A DNA stretch of 56,361 bases from Morganella morganii H1r. Lineage in GTDB: Bacteria; Pseudomonadota; Gammaproteobacteria; Enterobacterales; Enterobacteriaceae. The stretch lies in the NCBI RefSeq assembly GCF_000633515.1, contig NZ_AYMP01000069.1, positions 1-56,361 of the forward strand, given 5' to 3'. The first letter of the stretch is position 1, and each line of letters opens with the position of its first letter. Below, in pieces: positions 45,224 through 54,392 of the stretch. A model generated the notes under the pieces. The model did not search any database and was not told the origin of the DNA. It saw nothing but the letters and a program-made list of their open reading frames with translations. The translations under genes and the position numbers were made by a program.

Positions 45224-47143
45224 ATGTCGTTGATTAATATGGCGGGCGCCTGGCTCGCATTCAGTGATGCTCCGCTGCTGGAAAATGCGGAGATGCATAT
45301 CGAAGAAAATGAGCGTGTTTGTCTGGTCGGGCGCAACGGGGCGGGAAAATCCACTCTGATGCGTGTGCTGACCAAAGAGCAGCCACTGGATGACGGTACG
45401 GTTATCTATGAACAGGATCTGATTGTTGCCCGTCTGCAGCAGGATCCGCCGCGTGATGTGGAAGGCACGGTGTTTGACTTTGTTGCCGAAGGGGTGGCGG
45501 AGCAGGCACAGCATATCAAGGCGTTCCATCAGATCTCAAAATTAGTGGAAAGTGATCCATGTGATAAAAATCTGTCAAAAATGGCGGAACTGCAGGAGAT
45601 CTTAGACACTCAGAACTTATGGCTGCTCGACAGCCGGATTGCGGATGTGATTGCGCATCTGGAATTACCGGCGGATGAAAAATTATCCGCACTGTCCGGT
45701 GGCTGGCTGCGCAAAGCAGCACTCGGACGTGCGCTGGTCAGCGGGCCGAAAGTGTTGTTTCTGGACGAACCGACCAACCACCTGGATATCGAAACCATCC
45801 AGTGGCTGGAAGGCTTCCTGAAAAACTTCAGCGGCAGCATTGTCTTTATTTCCCATGACCGTTCTTTTATCCGCAATATGGCGACACGGATTATCGACCT
45901 GGATCGCGGAAAACTGGCCTCCTGGCCGGGCAGTTATGATGATTATCTGGTGGCCAAGGAAGAGGCTCTGCGTGTCGAAGAGATGCAGAATGCGGAATTT
46001 GACCGTAAACTGGCACAGGAAGAAGTCTGGATCCGTCAGGGCATCAAAGCCCGCCGCACCCGTAATGAAGGGCGTGTCCGTGCGCTGAAAGCCCTGCGCA
46101 GCGAACGCGCGGAACGCCGCGAAGTGATGGGCAAAGCAAAAATGCAGGTGGAAGAGGCGACCCGTTCCGGCAAAATCGTCTTTGAAATCGATGATATCAG
46201 TTATGGTATTGACGGTAAGAATCTGGTCAGTCATTTCAGTGCTCAGGTAAACCGGGGGGACAAAATTGCCCTCGTCGGCCCGAACGGCTGCGGTAAAACC
46301 ACGCTGCTGAAACTGATGCTCGGCGATTTACAGCCGGACGACGGCAGTGTGCATATCGGCACCAAGCTGGAAGTGGCTTATTTCGACCAGCACCGTGCAG
46401 CGCTGGACCCGGACAAAACCGTGATGGATAACCTGGCGGAAGGCAAACAGGAAGTGCTGGTCAACGGAAAACCACGCCATGTACTCGGCTATCTGCAGGA
46501 ATTCCTGTTTCATCCGAAACGGGCGAGAACTCCGGTGCGGGCACTGTCCGGCGGGGAGCGCAACCGTCTGCTGCTGGCAAGATTATTCCTGAAACCGAGC
46601 AATCTGCTGATCCTCGATGAACCGACCAACGACCTTGATGTCGAAACACTGGAACTGCTGGAAGAGCTGGTGGATAACTATCAGGGCACTGTCCTGCTGG
46701 TCAGCCATGACCGCCAGTTTGTTGATAACTGCGTGACCGAATGCTGGATTTTTGAAGGCGATGGTACTATCGGGCGTTTTGTCGGCGGTTACTTTGATGC
46801 ACAGCAGCAGCGGGCGCAGGTTCAGTCGCTGAAAGCCCCGGCGGCGAAAGCGGCGAAACCGGAAGCGGCGGAAGAAAAACGTAAAGATAACATTAAAAAA
46901 GCAAATACATCTGCAAAATTAAGTTATAAATTACAGCGGGAACTTGAACAGTTGCCGTCATTGCTGGAATCCCTCGACGAGGAAATTCAGCAACTGCAAA
47001 GTCAGGTCAGCGCGCCTGAATTCTTTAACCAGCCGCATGATGAAACAGATAACGTGCTGAAACTGCTGGCAGAGAAAGAGCATGCGCTGGAAGAGGCGTT
47101 TGAGCGCTGGCAGACGCTGGAAGCAATGCAGAGCGGGAACTGA
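45224..47143 (+). CDS. uup: ABC-F ATPase Uup
   Basis: A soluble ABC-F protein of 639 residues (E. coli 635) linked to ribosome function and, in E. coli, to suppression of transposon excision. Two nucleotide-binding domains carry Walker A GRNGAGKST and GPNGCGKTT, signatures LSGGWLRKAALG and LSGGERNRLLLA, and Walker B VLFLDEPTNHLD and LLILDEPTNDLD. The linker between them is arginine-rich (RQGIKARRTRNEGRVRALKA). The C-terminal extension is lysine/alanine-rich and then coiled coil, binding DNA in E. coli. It is translated just after rlmL, with GAGGAA in the end of rlmL as ribosome site. Confidence 0.97.
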   Translation: MSLINMAGAWLAFSDAPLLENAEMHIEENERVCLVGRNGAGKSTLMRVLTKEQPLDDGTVIYEQDLIVARLQQDPPRDVEGTVFDFVAEGVAEQAQHIKAFHQISKLVESDPCDKNLSKMAELQEILDTQNLWLLDSRIADVIAHLELPADEKLSALSGGWLRKAALGRALVSGPKVLFLDEPTNHLDIETIQWLEGFLKNFSGSIVFISHDRSFIRNMATRIIDLDRGKLASWPGSYDDYLVAKEEALRVEEMQNAEFDRKLAQEEVWIRQGIKARRTRNEGRVRALKALRSERAERREVMGKAKMQVEEATRSGKIVFEIDDISYGIDGKNLVSHFSAQVNRGDKIALVGPNGCGKTTLLKLMLGDLQPDDGSVHIGTKLEVAYFDQHRAALDPDKTVMDNLAEGKQEVLVNGKPRHVLGYLQEFLFHPKRARTPVRALSGGERNRLLLARLFLKPSNLLILDEPTNDLDVETLELLEELVDNYQGTVLLVSHDRQFVDNCVTECWIFEGDGTIGRFVGGYFDAQQQRAQVQSLKAPAAKAAKPEAAEEKRKDNIKKANTSAKLSYKLQRELEQLPSLLESLDEEIQQLQSQVSAPEFFNQPHDETDNVLKLLAEKEHALEEAFERWQTLEAMQSGN

Positions 47144-47176
47144 TCCCGCCTGTAATTTTGGAGAAATAACGAAACA

Positions 47177-48454
47177 GTGTGTGCTCATCATTCACATGAA
47201 TCAGTCACGGTGCTGTGTCCGCAGTGCGACCTGGTGGTGGAAATCCCTGAACTGGAACGGGGAACCAAAGCCGGGTGTCCGCGCTGCCACACCCATCTGG
47301 CCGCCCGCTGGCGTGAACCGCGCCGTCAGCCGCTGATGTATGCCCTCAGCGGCCTGGTGATGTTTGTGCTCGCCGGGATGTTTCCGTTTGTCTCGATGAA
47401 AGTGGCGGGTATTGAAAGCGAAATTACGCTTTATCAGATACCGTCGGTGATGTTCGGGGATAACTACGGTGAGCTGGCACTGTTCTTTATGGGATTTGTG
47501 CTGGCGGTACCTGCCTTCTGCCTGTTTGCTATTACCTTACTGTGCAGCGGGATCCGTCTGCCGCCTCCGCTGGCCATTCCGGTCACGCGGCTGCTGTTCG
47601 GGCTGCGGGCCTGGTGTATGGCGGAAATTTTCCTCGCCGGTGTGCTGGTCAGTTTCGTGAAACTGATGGCGTACGGGGATATCGGGCTGGGCGTGAGTTT
47701 TCTGCCTTATTGCCTGTTCTGTGTGATGCAGGTGCGGGCATTCCAGTGCCTGGATAAACACTGGGTCTGGCAGCGGATTGCACCGCGTCCGCCGCTGCCG
47801 GTGGCACTGGAGGCAGGAAAAGGCGGTTTGTGTCAGGGGGTGCGGCTGTGCGGTACCTGCCAGGCGATTCTGCCGGCAGATATGCATGAGTGTCCGCGCT
47901 GCAGCAGCCGGGGTTATGCGCGGCGGCCGAACAGTTTACAACTGACCATGGCGCTGCTGTTTACCTCGCTCATTTTATATATCCCGGCAAACCTGCTGCC
48001 GATTATGATCACCGAATCCCTCGGCAGTGATTTTGGCTCGACTATTATGGCCGGGGTGATTCTGCTGTGGGGGGATGGCTCTTATCCGGTGGCGATGGTG
48101 ATCTTTATTGCCAGTATCATGGTGCCGAGCCTGAAAATGCTGGCCATCGGCTGGCTGTGTCTGGATGCGAAAGGCCACGGCTGGCGTGATCCCGGCCGGA
48201 TGCACTTTATTTATGAAATCGTGGAGTTTGTCGGACGCTGGTCCATGATTGATGTGTTTGTGATAGCCGTACTGGCGGCACTGGTGCGGATGGGGCGTCT
48301 GATGAGCATCTATCCGGATATCGGTGTGATTTTATTTGCGATGGTGGTCATTCTGACAATGATTGCCGCCGAAATGTTCGACCCGCGCCTGACGTGGGAT
48401 CGGCTTGAAAAAAAACGGGCGGAGAGTGCTAAGGAGCCTCAGGTTGAACGATAA
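47177..48454 (+). CDS. pqiA: PqiA, integral membrane subunit of the Pqi lipid-transport system
   Basis: PqiA is the inner-membrane partner of the MCE protein PqiB in an envelope-spanning system for lipid trafficking and membrane integrity (first described as paraquat-inducible). The product has 425 residues. Two zinc-ribbon-like Cys4 motifs precede the two membrane halves: CPQCDLVVEIPELERGTKAG with a following CPRC, and CGTCQAILPADMHECPRC. Each half has about four helices. The start is GTG at 47177, giving the family N-terminus MCAHH; GGAG lies rather far (13 bases) upstream. It overlaps pqiB by 11 bases. Confidence 0.95.
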   Translation: MCAHHSHESVTVLCPQCDLVVEIPELERGTKAGCPRCHTHLAARWREPRRQPLMYALSGLVMFVLAGMFPFVSMKVAGIESEITLYQIPSVMFGDNYGELALFFMGFVLAVPAFCLFAITLLCSGIRLPPPLAIPVTRLLFGLRAWCMAEIFLAGVLVSFVKLMAYGDIGLGVSFLPYCLFCVMQVRAFQCLDKHWVWQRIAPRPPLPVALEAGKGGLCQGVRLCGTCQAILPADMHECPRCSSRGYARRPNSLQLTMALLFTSLILYIPANLLPIMITESLGSDFGSTIMAGVILLWGDGSYPVAMVIFIASIMVPSLKMLAIGWLCLDAKGHGWRDPGRMHFIYEIVEFVGRWSMIDVFVIAVLAALVRMGRLMSIYPDIGVILFAMVVILTMIAAEMFDPRLTWDRLEKKRAESAKEPQVER

Positions 48455-50093
48455 AACTGATGATTTGACAGAAGCGAAGGTCAGCAAACTGAAAAGCTGG
48501 TCACCGGTCTGGATAATTCCCATCGTCACGGTACTGATTGGTGCCTGGATCCTTATCAGCCATTTTCGCGGGCAGGGACCGGAGATCACCCTGATCACCT
48601 ATAACGCGGAAGGGGTTGAAGCCGGTAAAACCAAAATCAAAAGCCGCAGCGTGGATGTCGGCGTGGTTGAAAGCGTCATGCTGGATCAGAGCTACAGCCG
48701 CGTGATCATCAAAGCCCGCCTGAACGCAGAGATGAAAGACGTTCTGCGCAAAGATACCGTTTTCTGGGTGGTGAAACCGACAGTCGGCCGTGAAGGGGTT
48801 TCCGGGCTGGGTACTCTGCTGTCCGGGGCGTATATTCAGGTGCAGCCGGCCAATACCGGCGGCGAACGTCATGAATTTGAATTGCTCGATTCACCGCCTC
48901 TGGCCTCTCCGGATGCCAAAGGGATCCGCGTGATATTAACCAGTCAGCAGGCCGGGCAGCTGAATCCGGGGGATGCGGTGCTGTTCCGCGGTTACCGTGT
49001 CGGCTCTGTGGAAACGGCAGAGTTTAATCTCGACGAGCGCGAGATGCAGTATGAGCTCTTTATCAACGCGCCTTATGACAAACTGGTCACCACCAATGCC
49101 CGCTTCTGGAAGGACAGCGGCATTGCCTTTGACATGTCCTCACAGGGCGTAAGTGTGCAGGTCGGTTCGCTCTCCACACTGTTCAGCGGCGGCGTCAGTT
49201 TTGATGTGCCGGATGGCTGGCAGCCGGGTGAGGAAGTCAATCCGAAAACCCTGTTTAAGCTGTTTGATAATCAGAAGAGCACACAAAACTCACTGTATAC
49301 CCAGTATAAAAGTTACCTGCTGTTCTTCTCTGACTCCGTGCGGGGTCTGTCTCCGGGGGCACCGGTGGAATTCCGTGGTATCCGTCTCGGGACCGTGGCA
49401 CAGGTTCCGTTTTATGCCAAAGGACTGGGACAGACATTTGATCAGGATTTCCGTATCCCGGTTCTGATCCATATCGAGCCCGAGCGTTTCGAGAAAGATG
49501 TGGGTAAAGATTTCAAACTGGCACAGGAACTGGAAACCGCATTACAGCAGGGGCTGCGGGCCTCTCTGAAATCCGGTAACTTACTGACCGGTGCACTGTA
49601 TGTCGATCTTGATTTCTATCCGGATCAGCCGGCCTGGAAAGCGCCGATGACGATTGCCGATTATGACATTCTGCCGACCACCAGCGGCGGCCTGGTGCAG
49701 CTGCAACAGAAAGTGCTGGCGGCACTGGATAAAATCAACGGTATGCCGATTGAGCCGATGATGAAACAGGCAACAGAAACACTGCGTGCCAGCGAAAAAA
49801 CCATTGCGGAAGCACAGAAAACCCTGTCTGAGCTGAATGTGTTACTCAGCAGCAAAGAGTTCAAAGCGCTGCCGAAAGACATGCAGGCCACACTGCGTGA
49901 ACTGAACCGCAGTATGCAGGGGATCCAGCCGGGCTCACCGGCGTACAACAAACTGGTTGATGATATGCAGCGTCTGGATCAGGTTCTGCGTGAATTACAG
50001 CCGGTATTACGCACCCTGAATAACAAGAGTAATGCTCTGGTCTTTGAAGCCGCGCCGCAGGCGGATCCGCAACCTAAGAAGGCGAAGAATTAA
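48444..50093 (+). CDS. pqiB: PqiB, MCE-domain periplasmic tunnel protein
   Basis: PqiB forms a stacked hexameric syringe across the periplasm between PqiA and the outer membrane. The product has 549 residues from a TTG at 48444 (E. coli 546). TTG is chosen because AAGGAG stands seven bases upstream and the length fits. The in-frame TTG at 48405 would add 13 basic residues and lacks a ribosome site. One N-terminal membrane helix (WSPVWIIPIVTVLIGAWILI) is followed by three MCE domains (about 45-140, 160-250, 285-390). The long C-terminal helical region forms the needle. Ends two bases before pqiC. Confidence 0.94.
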   Translation: MNDKTDDLTEAKVSKLKSWSPVWIIPIVTVLIGAWILISHFRGQGPEITLITYNAEGVEAGKTKIKSRSVDVGVVESVMLDQSYSRVIIKARLNAEMKDVLRKDTVFWVVKPTVGREGVSGLGTLLSGAYIQVQPANTGGERHEFELLDSPPLASPDAKGIRVILTSQQAGQLNPGDAVLFRGYRVGSVETAEFNLDEREMQYELFINAPYDKLVTTNARFWKDSGIAFDMSSQGVSVQVGSLSTLFSGGVSFDVPDGWQPGEEVNPKTLFKLFDNQKSTQNSLYTQYKSYLLFFSDSVRGLSPGAPVEFRGIRLGTVAQVPFYAKGLGQTFDQDFRIPVLIHIEPERFEKDVGKDFKLAQELETALQQGLRASLKSGNLLTGALYVDLDFYPDQPAWKAPMTIADYDILPTTSGGLVQLQQKVLAALDKINGMPIEPMMKQATETLRASEKTIAEAQKTLSELNVLLSSKEFKALPKDMQATLRELNRSMQGIQPGSPAYNKLVDDMQRLDQVLRELQPVLRTLNNKSNALVFEAAPQADPQPKKAKN

Positions 50094-50094
50094 G

Positions 50095-50682
50095 ATGAAA
50101 AAACTGACAAAAGCACTGGCATTCCTGGGCGTTTTTGTACTGGCGGGGTGCAGCAGCACTCCGGTCAAACAGTATTATCAGTTGCCGGTGGTGGCTGCAG
50201 ACAGCAGTAGTGAGCAGACCAGCTTCCGCAGTACCGACGCTGATAACCGTCATCCGCAGTTATGGATCCAGCGTATCACGCTCGGGGACGTGCTGGGGAA
50301 TGCCGGTATTGTCTATCAGACCAGTGATGTGGAATACAATATCGGCAGCACCAATTTATGGGCCGGTCCGCTGGAGCAGCAGTTGCTGGAGGTGATGACG
50401 ACGGAACTCAGTCAGGCACTGCCGGACAGACTGGTTTCAGTGCAGCCGCTGGAAAACAAACCGGATACCCTGACTGTCACGGTCACCGGTTTCCACGGTC
50501 GTTATGACGGCAAAGTGATTGTGGCGGGCAGCTGGATTTACACCCACGGTGACGCGGTTATCCGCCATCCGTTTAATCTGGTACTGGAACAGGCGGAAAA
50601 CGGCTATCCTGCGCTGGTACGCACACTGGGTGAAGGCTGGGCACAGGTATCAAAATCGGTGGCTGACGAGCTGCGTAAGTAA
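50095..50682 (+). CDS. pqiC: PqiC outer-membrane lipoprotein
   Basis: PqiC (YmbA) is the outer-membrane lipoprotein docking the PqiB needle. The product has 195 residues. The N-terminus MKKLTKALAFLGVFVLAGCS carries a lipobox LAGC with serine at +2, consistent with outer-membrane sorting. The mature part is an ABC-type auxiliary/DUF330 domain (YYQLPVV, LWIQRITLGDVLGNAGIVYQ). The ATG at 50095 overlaps no upstream gene but follows pqiB by one base; longer in-frame starts inside pqiB would destroy the signal and are rejected. A long hairpin follows the stop. Confidence 0.94.
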   Translation: MKKLTKALAFLGVFVLAGCSSTPVKQYYQLPVVAADSSSEQTSFRSTDADNRHPQLWIQRITLGDVLGNAGIVYQTSDVEYNIGSTNLWAGPLEQQLLEVMTTELSQALPDRLVSVQPLENKPDTLTVTVTGFHGRYDGKVIVAGSWIYTHGDAVIRHPFNLVLEQAENGYPALVRTLGEGWAQVSKSVADELRK

Positions 50683-50729
50683 TGACAGATTCACTCTCTG
50701 TACACCGGTGCAGAGAGTGAATTGTCATT
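50681..50729 (+). repeat. Very long 3' hairpin after pqiC
   Basis: ATTCACTCTCTG (50689-50700) and its exact complement (50711-50722) enclose TACACCGGTG. Past one unpaired G the pairing continues as AATGACA/TGTCATT. About 19 bp are therefore paired, beginning at the pqiC stop codon. No T run follows. It probably protects or ends the pqiABC message by a route other than a classical intrinsic terminator. Confidence 0.75.
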
Positions 50730-51028
50730 AAAATGACAAATTTGTGAAACACGCCACATTAATCCGCTTAATCTGCTGATCGCTAAAACGATTCTTATTC
50801 CGCCTGATATATCCTTCTGACTGTCTTTACTGTGCCCTGAAAACTAATAATCTGATTACGCAGGCAAAATAACAGCCCTGTTTTTATTGTGTATTTTTAT
50901 GAAAAGCGGGACTGACACACCCTGAATCTTCTTTACTTGCAAACTCTGCCCCGAAAGCGTATTTCTATTATGGGTTGAATAAAAATCAACCTGTTTTCAG
51001 CACTGAATAACATGAGGGAAGTAACGGC
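50730..51028 (+). promoter_or_regulatory. rmf upstream region and leader
   Basis: About 300 bases, AT-rich, no gene. A TATTAT at 50966-50971 is the only -10-like box close to rmf, without a good -35. A 6-bp hairpin GGTTGA/TCAACC (50973-50991) lies in what would be the leader. The ribosome site AGGGAAG is clear. rmf is switched on by ppGpp in stationary phase in E. coli. Confidence 0.4.
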
Positions 51029-51196
51029 ATGAAAAGACAAAAGCGTGATCGTTTAGCCAGAGCATTAACCAAAGGTTATCAGGCGGGTATTTTAGGACGT
51101 TCTAAAGAGAGTTGCCCGTATCTTAAAATTGACGAACGTTCTCATTGGTTGGGAGGCTGGCGCGAGGCCATCGATAAAAGGGCGGTCATTGCGTAA
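51029..51196 (+). CDS. rmf: Ribosome modulation factor
   Basis: Rmf dimerises 70S ribosomes into inactive 100S particles in stationary phase. The product has 55 residues, exactly the E. coli length. It starts MKRQKRDRLARALTKGYQAG, and the later WLGGWREA is diagnostic. AGGGAAG stands eight bases before the ATG. Position between pqiC and fabA is that of E. coli. Confidence 0.97.
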   Translation: MKRQKRDRLARALTKGYQAGILGRSKESCPYLKIDERSHWLGGWREAIDKRAVIA

Positions 51197-51211
51197 CCCG
51201 GTTTGAAGGAT

Positions 51212-51239
51212 AAAAAACCTCCGCGTGCGGAGGTTTTTT
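51212..51239. terminator. Bidirectional terminator rmf/fabA
   Basis: AAAAAACCTCC and GGAGGTTTTTT arms around GCGTGC; symmetrical A and T runs terminate both convergent genes. Confidence 0.94.
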
Positions 51240-51264
51240 ACGGATAACACCACAGCAGGAAAGA

Positions 51265-51783
51265 TTAAAACGCGCTGGTGTCTTTGAACAGACCCACTTT
51301 CAGATCGGTTGCGGTGTAAATCAGTTTATCATCAACAAAGACTTCGCCGTCACCGATACCCATGATCAGCTTGCGGTTGATCACACGCTTGAGGTGGATG
51401 CGGTAGGTGACCTTTTTCGAGGTCGGCAGTACCTGGCCGGTAAATTTCACTTCACCCACACCCAGAGCACGGCCTTTTCCTTCGCCGCCCAGCCAGCCGA
51501 GATAAAAACCGACTAACTGCCACATGGCATCCAGACCCAGACAGCCCGGCATCACCGGGTCGTTGACGAAATGGCAACCGAAAAACCACAGCTCAGGTTT
51601 GATATCCAGCTCAGCTTCGATATAGCCTTTATCAAAATGACCACCGGTTTCGCTCATTTTAATGACGCGATCCATCATCAGCATGTTGCCGGATGGCAGC
51701 GGTGGCCCGTTTTCACCAAAGAGTTCGCCCCGTCCTGAGGCTTCAAGTTCTTGCTTTGTGTAGGATTCTTGTTTTGCGACCAT
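51265..51783 (-). CDS. fabA: 3-hydroxydecanoyl-ACP dehydratase/isomerase
   Basis: FabA dehydrates 3-hydroxydecanoyl-ACP and isomerises trans-2 to cis-3-decenoyl-ACP, the branch point of unsaturated fatty acid synthesis. The product has 172 residues, equal to E. coli. The hot-dog-fold active site lies in [20 protein letters not shown] with catalytic His71 and Asp85. The ribosome site is AAGATTGAG. FabR and FadR sites stand just upstream, giving both repression by unsaturated acyl groups and FadR activation. Confidence 0.98.
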   Translation of the reverse strand: MVAKQESYTKQELEASGRGELFGENGPPLPSGNMLMMDRVIKMSETGGHFDKGYIEAELDIKPELWFFGCHFVNDPVMPGCLGLDAMWQLVGFYLGWLGGEGKGRALGVGEVKFTGQVLPTSKKVTYRIHLKRVINRKLIMGIGDGEVFVDDKLIYTATDLKVGLFKDTSAF

Positions 51784-51823
51784 AACTCAATCTTTGCCTT
51801 GTTTATCAGATAGGCTACACAAT

Positions 51824-51841
51824 AGCTTACACTTGTACGCT
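51824..51841 (-). promoter_or_regulatory. FabR operator of fabA
   Basis: AGCTTACACTTGTACGCT is an 18-bp near-palindrome matching the FabR/YijC pattern of enterobacterial fabA and fabB promoters (AGCGTACA...TGTACGCT). It lies 41-58 bases before the fabA start. Confidence 0.75.
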
Positions 51842-51842
51842 G

Positions 51843-51859
51843 AACAAGTCCGATCAGAT
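51843..51859 (-). promoter_or_regulatory. FadR site of fabA
   Basis: On the minus strand this is ATCTGATCGGACTTGTT, close to the FadR consensus (AGCTGGTCCGACNTGTT). It abuts the FabR box on the upstream side, the arrangement known at E. coli fabA, where FadR activates. Confidence 0.75.
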
Positions 51860-51869
51860 AAAAATTGTG

Positions 51870-53615
51870 TTATTTCCACCAGCGGGAAAACCACGAATTT
51901 CTTGGTTTATCCTGATTATTTGCCAGAAAAATCCGATCCTGAATTATAGCTAACAAGTGTTCTCCGGACGGATTACCTTCTTCTTCATAATACGGCATAT
52001 TCATCAGGCGTGAGGCTGCCTGTGAGACATGGCCTGCCGTCCATATGTGGAATTCACCCTGACGTACGGCTTCAACCACGTCATCCGCCAGCACCAGATG
52101 ACGCTCGTTGGCGGAGGGGATAATTACCCCTTGTTTGCCGGTCAGCCCTCTGGCCTGACACAGCCGGAAGAAGCCTTCGATTTTTCCATTCACGCCGCCG
52201 ATAGCCTGCACAAACCCGAACTGATCGACAGAGCCGGTCACGGCAATCTGCTGGTCAACCGGCTGCCAGGAGAGGGCGCTGATAAGGGCGCACAGCTCAG
52301 CCAGTGAGGCGCTGTCACCGTCCACTTCACCGTAGGACTGTTCAAAGACCACGGAGGTGGAGAACGGGAACGGCTGCTCCAGTTTGAGCTCCGCAATCAG
52401 GTAAGCCTGCATAATCATCATACCCTTGGCGTGAATATTACCGCCAAGTTCGGATTTACGCTCAACATCGACAAACTCACCGTCACCGATATGTGCCACA
52501 CAGGTAATACGGGAAGGTTCTCCGGTCGCTTCAGGGTGCCCCGGATACTGGAGAACGGACAATCCGTTGATCTGGCCGACAACGCTGCCCTGAGTCTGGA
52601 TATACACCTGACCCTGAAGAATCTCATCCAGCCCGCGGTCGGCCAGATAGCCGTGCCGCCAGCTGCGGTTATCTTTGATTTTGCGCAGTGCTTCTGCCGT
52701 AATCGTATCCGCCGGCAGCAGGGTGGCGGCATCGCGCAGCAGGGTGGTCAGCCATGTCAGGTCGAGCGGCAGGGTCTTTTTATCTTCCTGAAAACGCATG
52801 CCCTGACGGATCAGTTCATACCAGCCGTCAGCACTGAGCGGCGGCAGCTGATTCTGTTTCAGCAGCCCGTTGACAAACTGACACCAGACGGTCAGCTGTT
52901 CTGTTTCTTCCGGCTGGTAATCAAATTCATATTCACCGTACAGCGCTTCTTCACTCAGTTCCGGCTCAGAGAGCATAAACTCATCCAGGCTCAGGCGATC
53001 GCCCACCACAATGACCCGCAGGTCAAGCGGCATGCTGTCAACCGGGAACGGCAGCGGATGTTGTTCGGTGTGTGCCAGCCAGTCAAAGCGCTGTGCGCAG
53101 ACCATCTGCTTTAAGCGCAGCCACATCAGCGGTTGTGCGAGCAGGCTGCGCAGTGACATGATCAGAAAGCCGCCATTGACCTGATGAATGATGCCGGGCT
53201 GCAACTGCACGTGCTGATGATGGGTATAGACCTGACCGAACAGTTGCTCCGGTTCTGTCCAGTCACAGACCGCGAACGGCTGTACAGCACTGAAGTGACC
53301 GTTATCCGCCGGTGTAAAGACAAACCTGTGATTATCGAAGTGGTACTCTCCGCCCATGATGCGCTTTTGCCGGACTCTGATTTCCGGCGGCAGTAATTGC
53401 GCTATCGTATTCAGATAACACTCACTTTCGTCACTTTTGACCAGCATAAAGCGGCGTTTTGCCGCCGGATGGCTGAAAAGTGACAGGCTTTCCTGCAAAC
53501 GCGGCTGTACGATACCGGCCTGCTGAGCAGGCAGTTCAGACGCGGTTTGCAGGATGGTGCGGTAACTGTTTTCATCAGGCAGTAATGCCTGCCAGGTCAG
53601 CTGTTTAATATTCAC
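51870..53615 (-). CDS. lonH: Lon-like protease LonH (YcbZ)
   Basis: A putative ATP-independent Lon-family protein of 581 residues (E. coli 586). The C-terminal S16 protease domain has the catalytic serine in EVDGDSASLAELCALISALS and the catalytic lysine in GGVNGKIEGFFRLCQARG, so the Ser-Lys dyad is intact. The N-terminal half lacks readable Walker A and B motifs, as in other LonH proteins, and instead resembles the substrate-facing helical region. It lies upstream of fabA on the same strand, with the fabA regulatory sites in the 86-bp gap, so fabA is likely transcribed separately. Physiological substrates are not established. Confidence 0.92.
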   Translation of the reverse strand: MNIKQLTWQALLPDENSYRTILQTASELPAQQAGIVQPRLQESLSLFSHPAAKRRFMLVKSDESECYLNTIAQLLPPEIRVRQKRIMGGEYHFDNHRFVFTPADNGHFSAVQPFAVCDWTEPEQLFGQVYTHHQHVQLQPGIIHQVNGGFLIMSLRSLLAQPLMWLRLKQMVCAQRFDWLAHTEQHPLPFPVDSMPLDLRVIVVGDRLSLDEFMLSEPELSEEALYGEYEFDYQPEETEQLTVWCQFVNGLLKQNQLPPLSADGWYELIRQGMRFQEDKKTLPLDLTWLTTLLRDAATLLPADTITAEALRKIKDNRSWRHGYLADRGLDEILQGQVYIQTQGSVVGQINGLSVLQYPGHPEATGEPSRITCVAHIGDGEFVDVERKSELGGNIHAKGMMIMQAYLIAELKLEQPFPFSTSVVFEQSYGEVDGDSASLAELCALISALSWQPVDQQIAVTGSVDQFGFVQAIGGVNGKIEGFFRLCQARGLTGKQGVIIPSANERHLVLADDVVEAVRQGEFHIWTAGHVSQAASRLMNMPYYEEEGNPSGEHLLAIIQDRIFLANNQDKPRNSWFSRWWK

Positions 53616-53876
53616 TCGGTATTGTCTGCTTTTGATAATGTCGGATTTAATCGTTGCGGCAGGATCTGGCGCTCTCCGCAGTGTGCGGTTATCAGCACCG
53701 CCTTTGAATAGTAACGAAAATAGCGGGACATTGTAGCGCGTAAGCAGGCCGGATAGCTATCCTCGAAGCGTTTATTTTTACCCGTACTGACAGGAAAGAA
53801 TTGTGCCGGGGGGGCGGTTTTTTGCGGCGAATATTGCTATGCTTATGTCTGTGTTACCCTGTCACTGAGAAAAATC

Positions 53877-54335
53877 ATGAAATATCAGCAACTAGAGAAT
53901 CTTGAATGTGGCTGGAAGTGGGCCTATCTGGTCAAAAAATACCGTGAAGGTGAGGCGATCACCCGTTATACGGAAAAAAGCCGGGCAGAAGAGGCGGTGG
54001 TGCAGTTACTGAAACTGGAATCACACCCGGTAAAAGTGACCGCCTGGATACAAAAACACATGGCGCCGGGACTGGCAGACCGGATGAGCCAGACTATCCG
54101 CGCACGGCGTAAGCGTCATTTTAATGCCGAGCAGCAGCATACCCGCAAGAAATCGGTTGATCTGGAGTTTCTGGTGTGGCAGCGGTTGTCTGCGTTATCA
54201 CAGCGGCGCGGCAGTACCTTATCAGACACGATTGTGCAGTTACTGGAAGATGCGGAACGCAAAGAAAAGTACGCGACGAAGATAACGTCACTGAAGGAAG
54301 ATCTGCAAAGCCTGCTGGGAACAGACAAAAAATAA
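53877..54335 (+). CDS. matP: Macrodomain Ter organiser MatP
   Basis: MatP binds matS sites, organises the Ter macrodomain, tethers it to the divisome and displaces MukBEF. The product has 152 residues (E. coli 150). The N-terminal four-helix bundle starts [20 protein letters not shown]. The ribbon-helix-helix DNA-binding region is [20 protein letters not shown], and a C-terminal coiled coil tetramerises. Its stop codon lies inside the terminator shared with ompA. Its presence places this window near the replication terminus or at least in a genome with a Ter domain; mukB is in the same window. Confidence 0.96.
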   Translation: MKYQQLENLECGWKWAYLVKKYREGEAITRYTEKSRAEEAVVQLLKLESHPVKVTAWIQKHMAPGLADRMSQTIRARRKRHFNAEQQHTRKKSVDLEFLVWQRLSALSQRRGSTLSDTIVQLLEDAERKEKYATKITSLKEDLQSLLGTDKK

Positions 54336-54359
54336 ACCCCATCCGGAGATGGGGTTTAT
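54332..54359. terminator. Bidirectional terminator matP/ompA
   Basis: ATAAACCCCATC (54332-54343) and GATGGGGTTTAT (54348-54359) with a CGGA loop; the matP TAA is within the left arm. Confidence 0.92.
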
Positions 54360-54392
54360 ACAATTCATTGCATCATGCAACCGAATCAGAAC

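Noticed and set aside
48405-48443. Upstream TTG start for pqiB
   Set aside because: No ribosome site, adds residues absent from the family; the TTG at 48444 behind AAGGAG is better.
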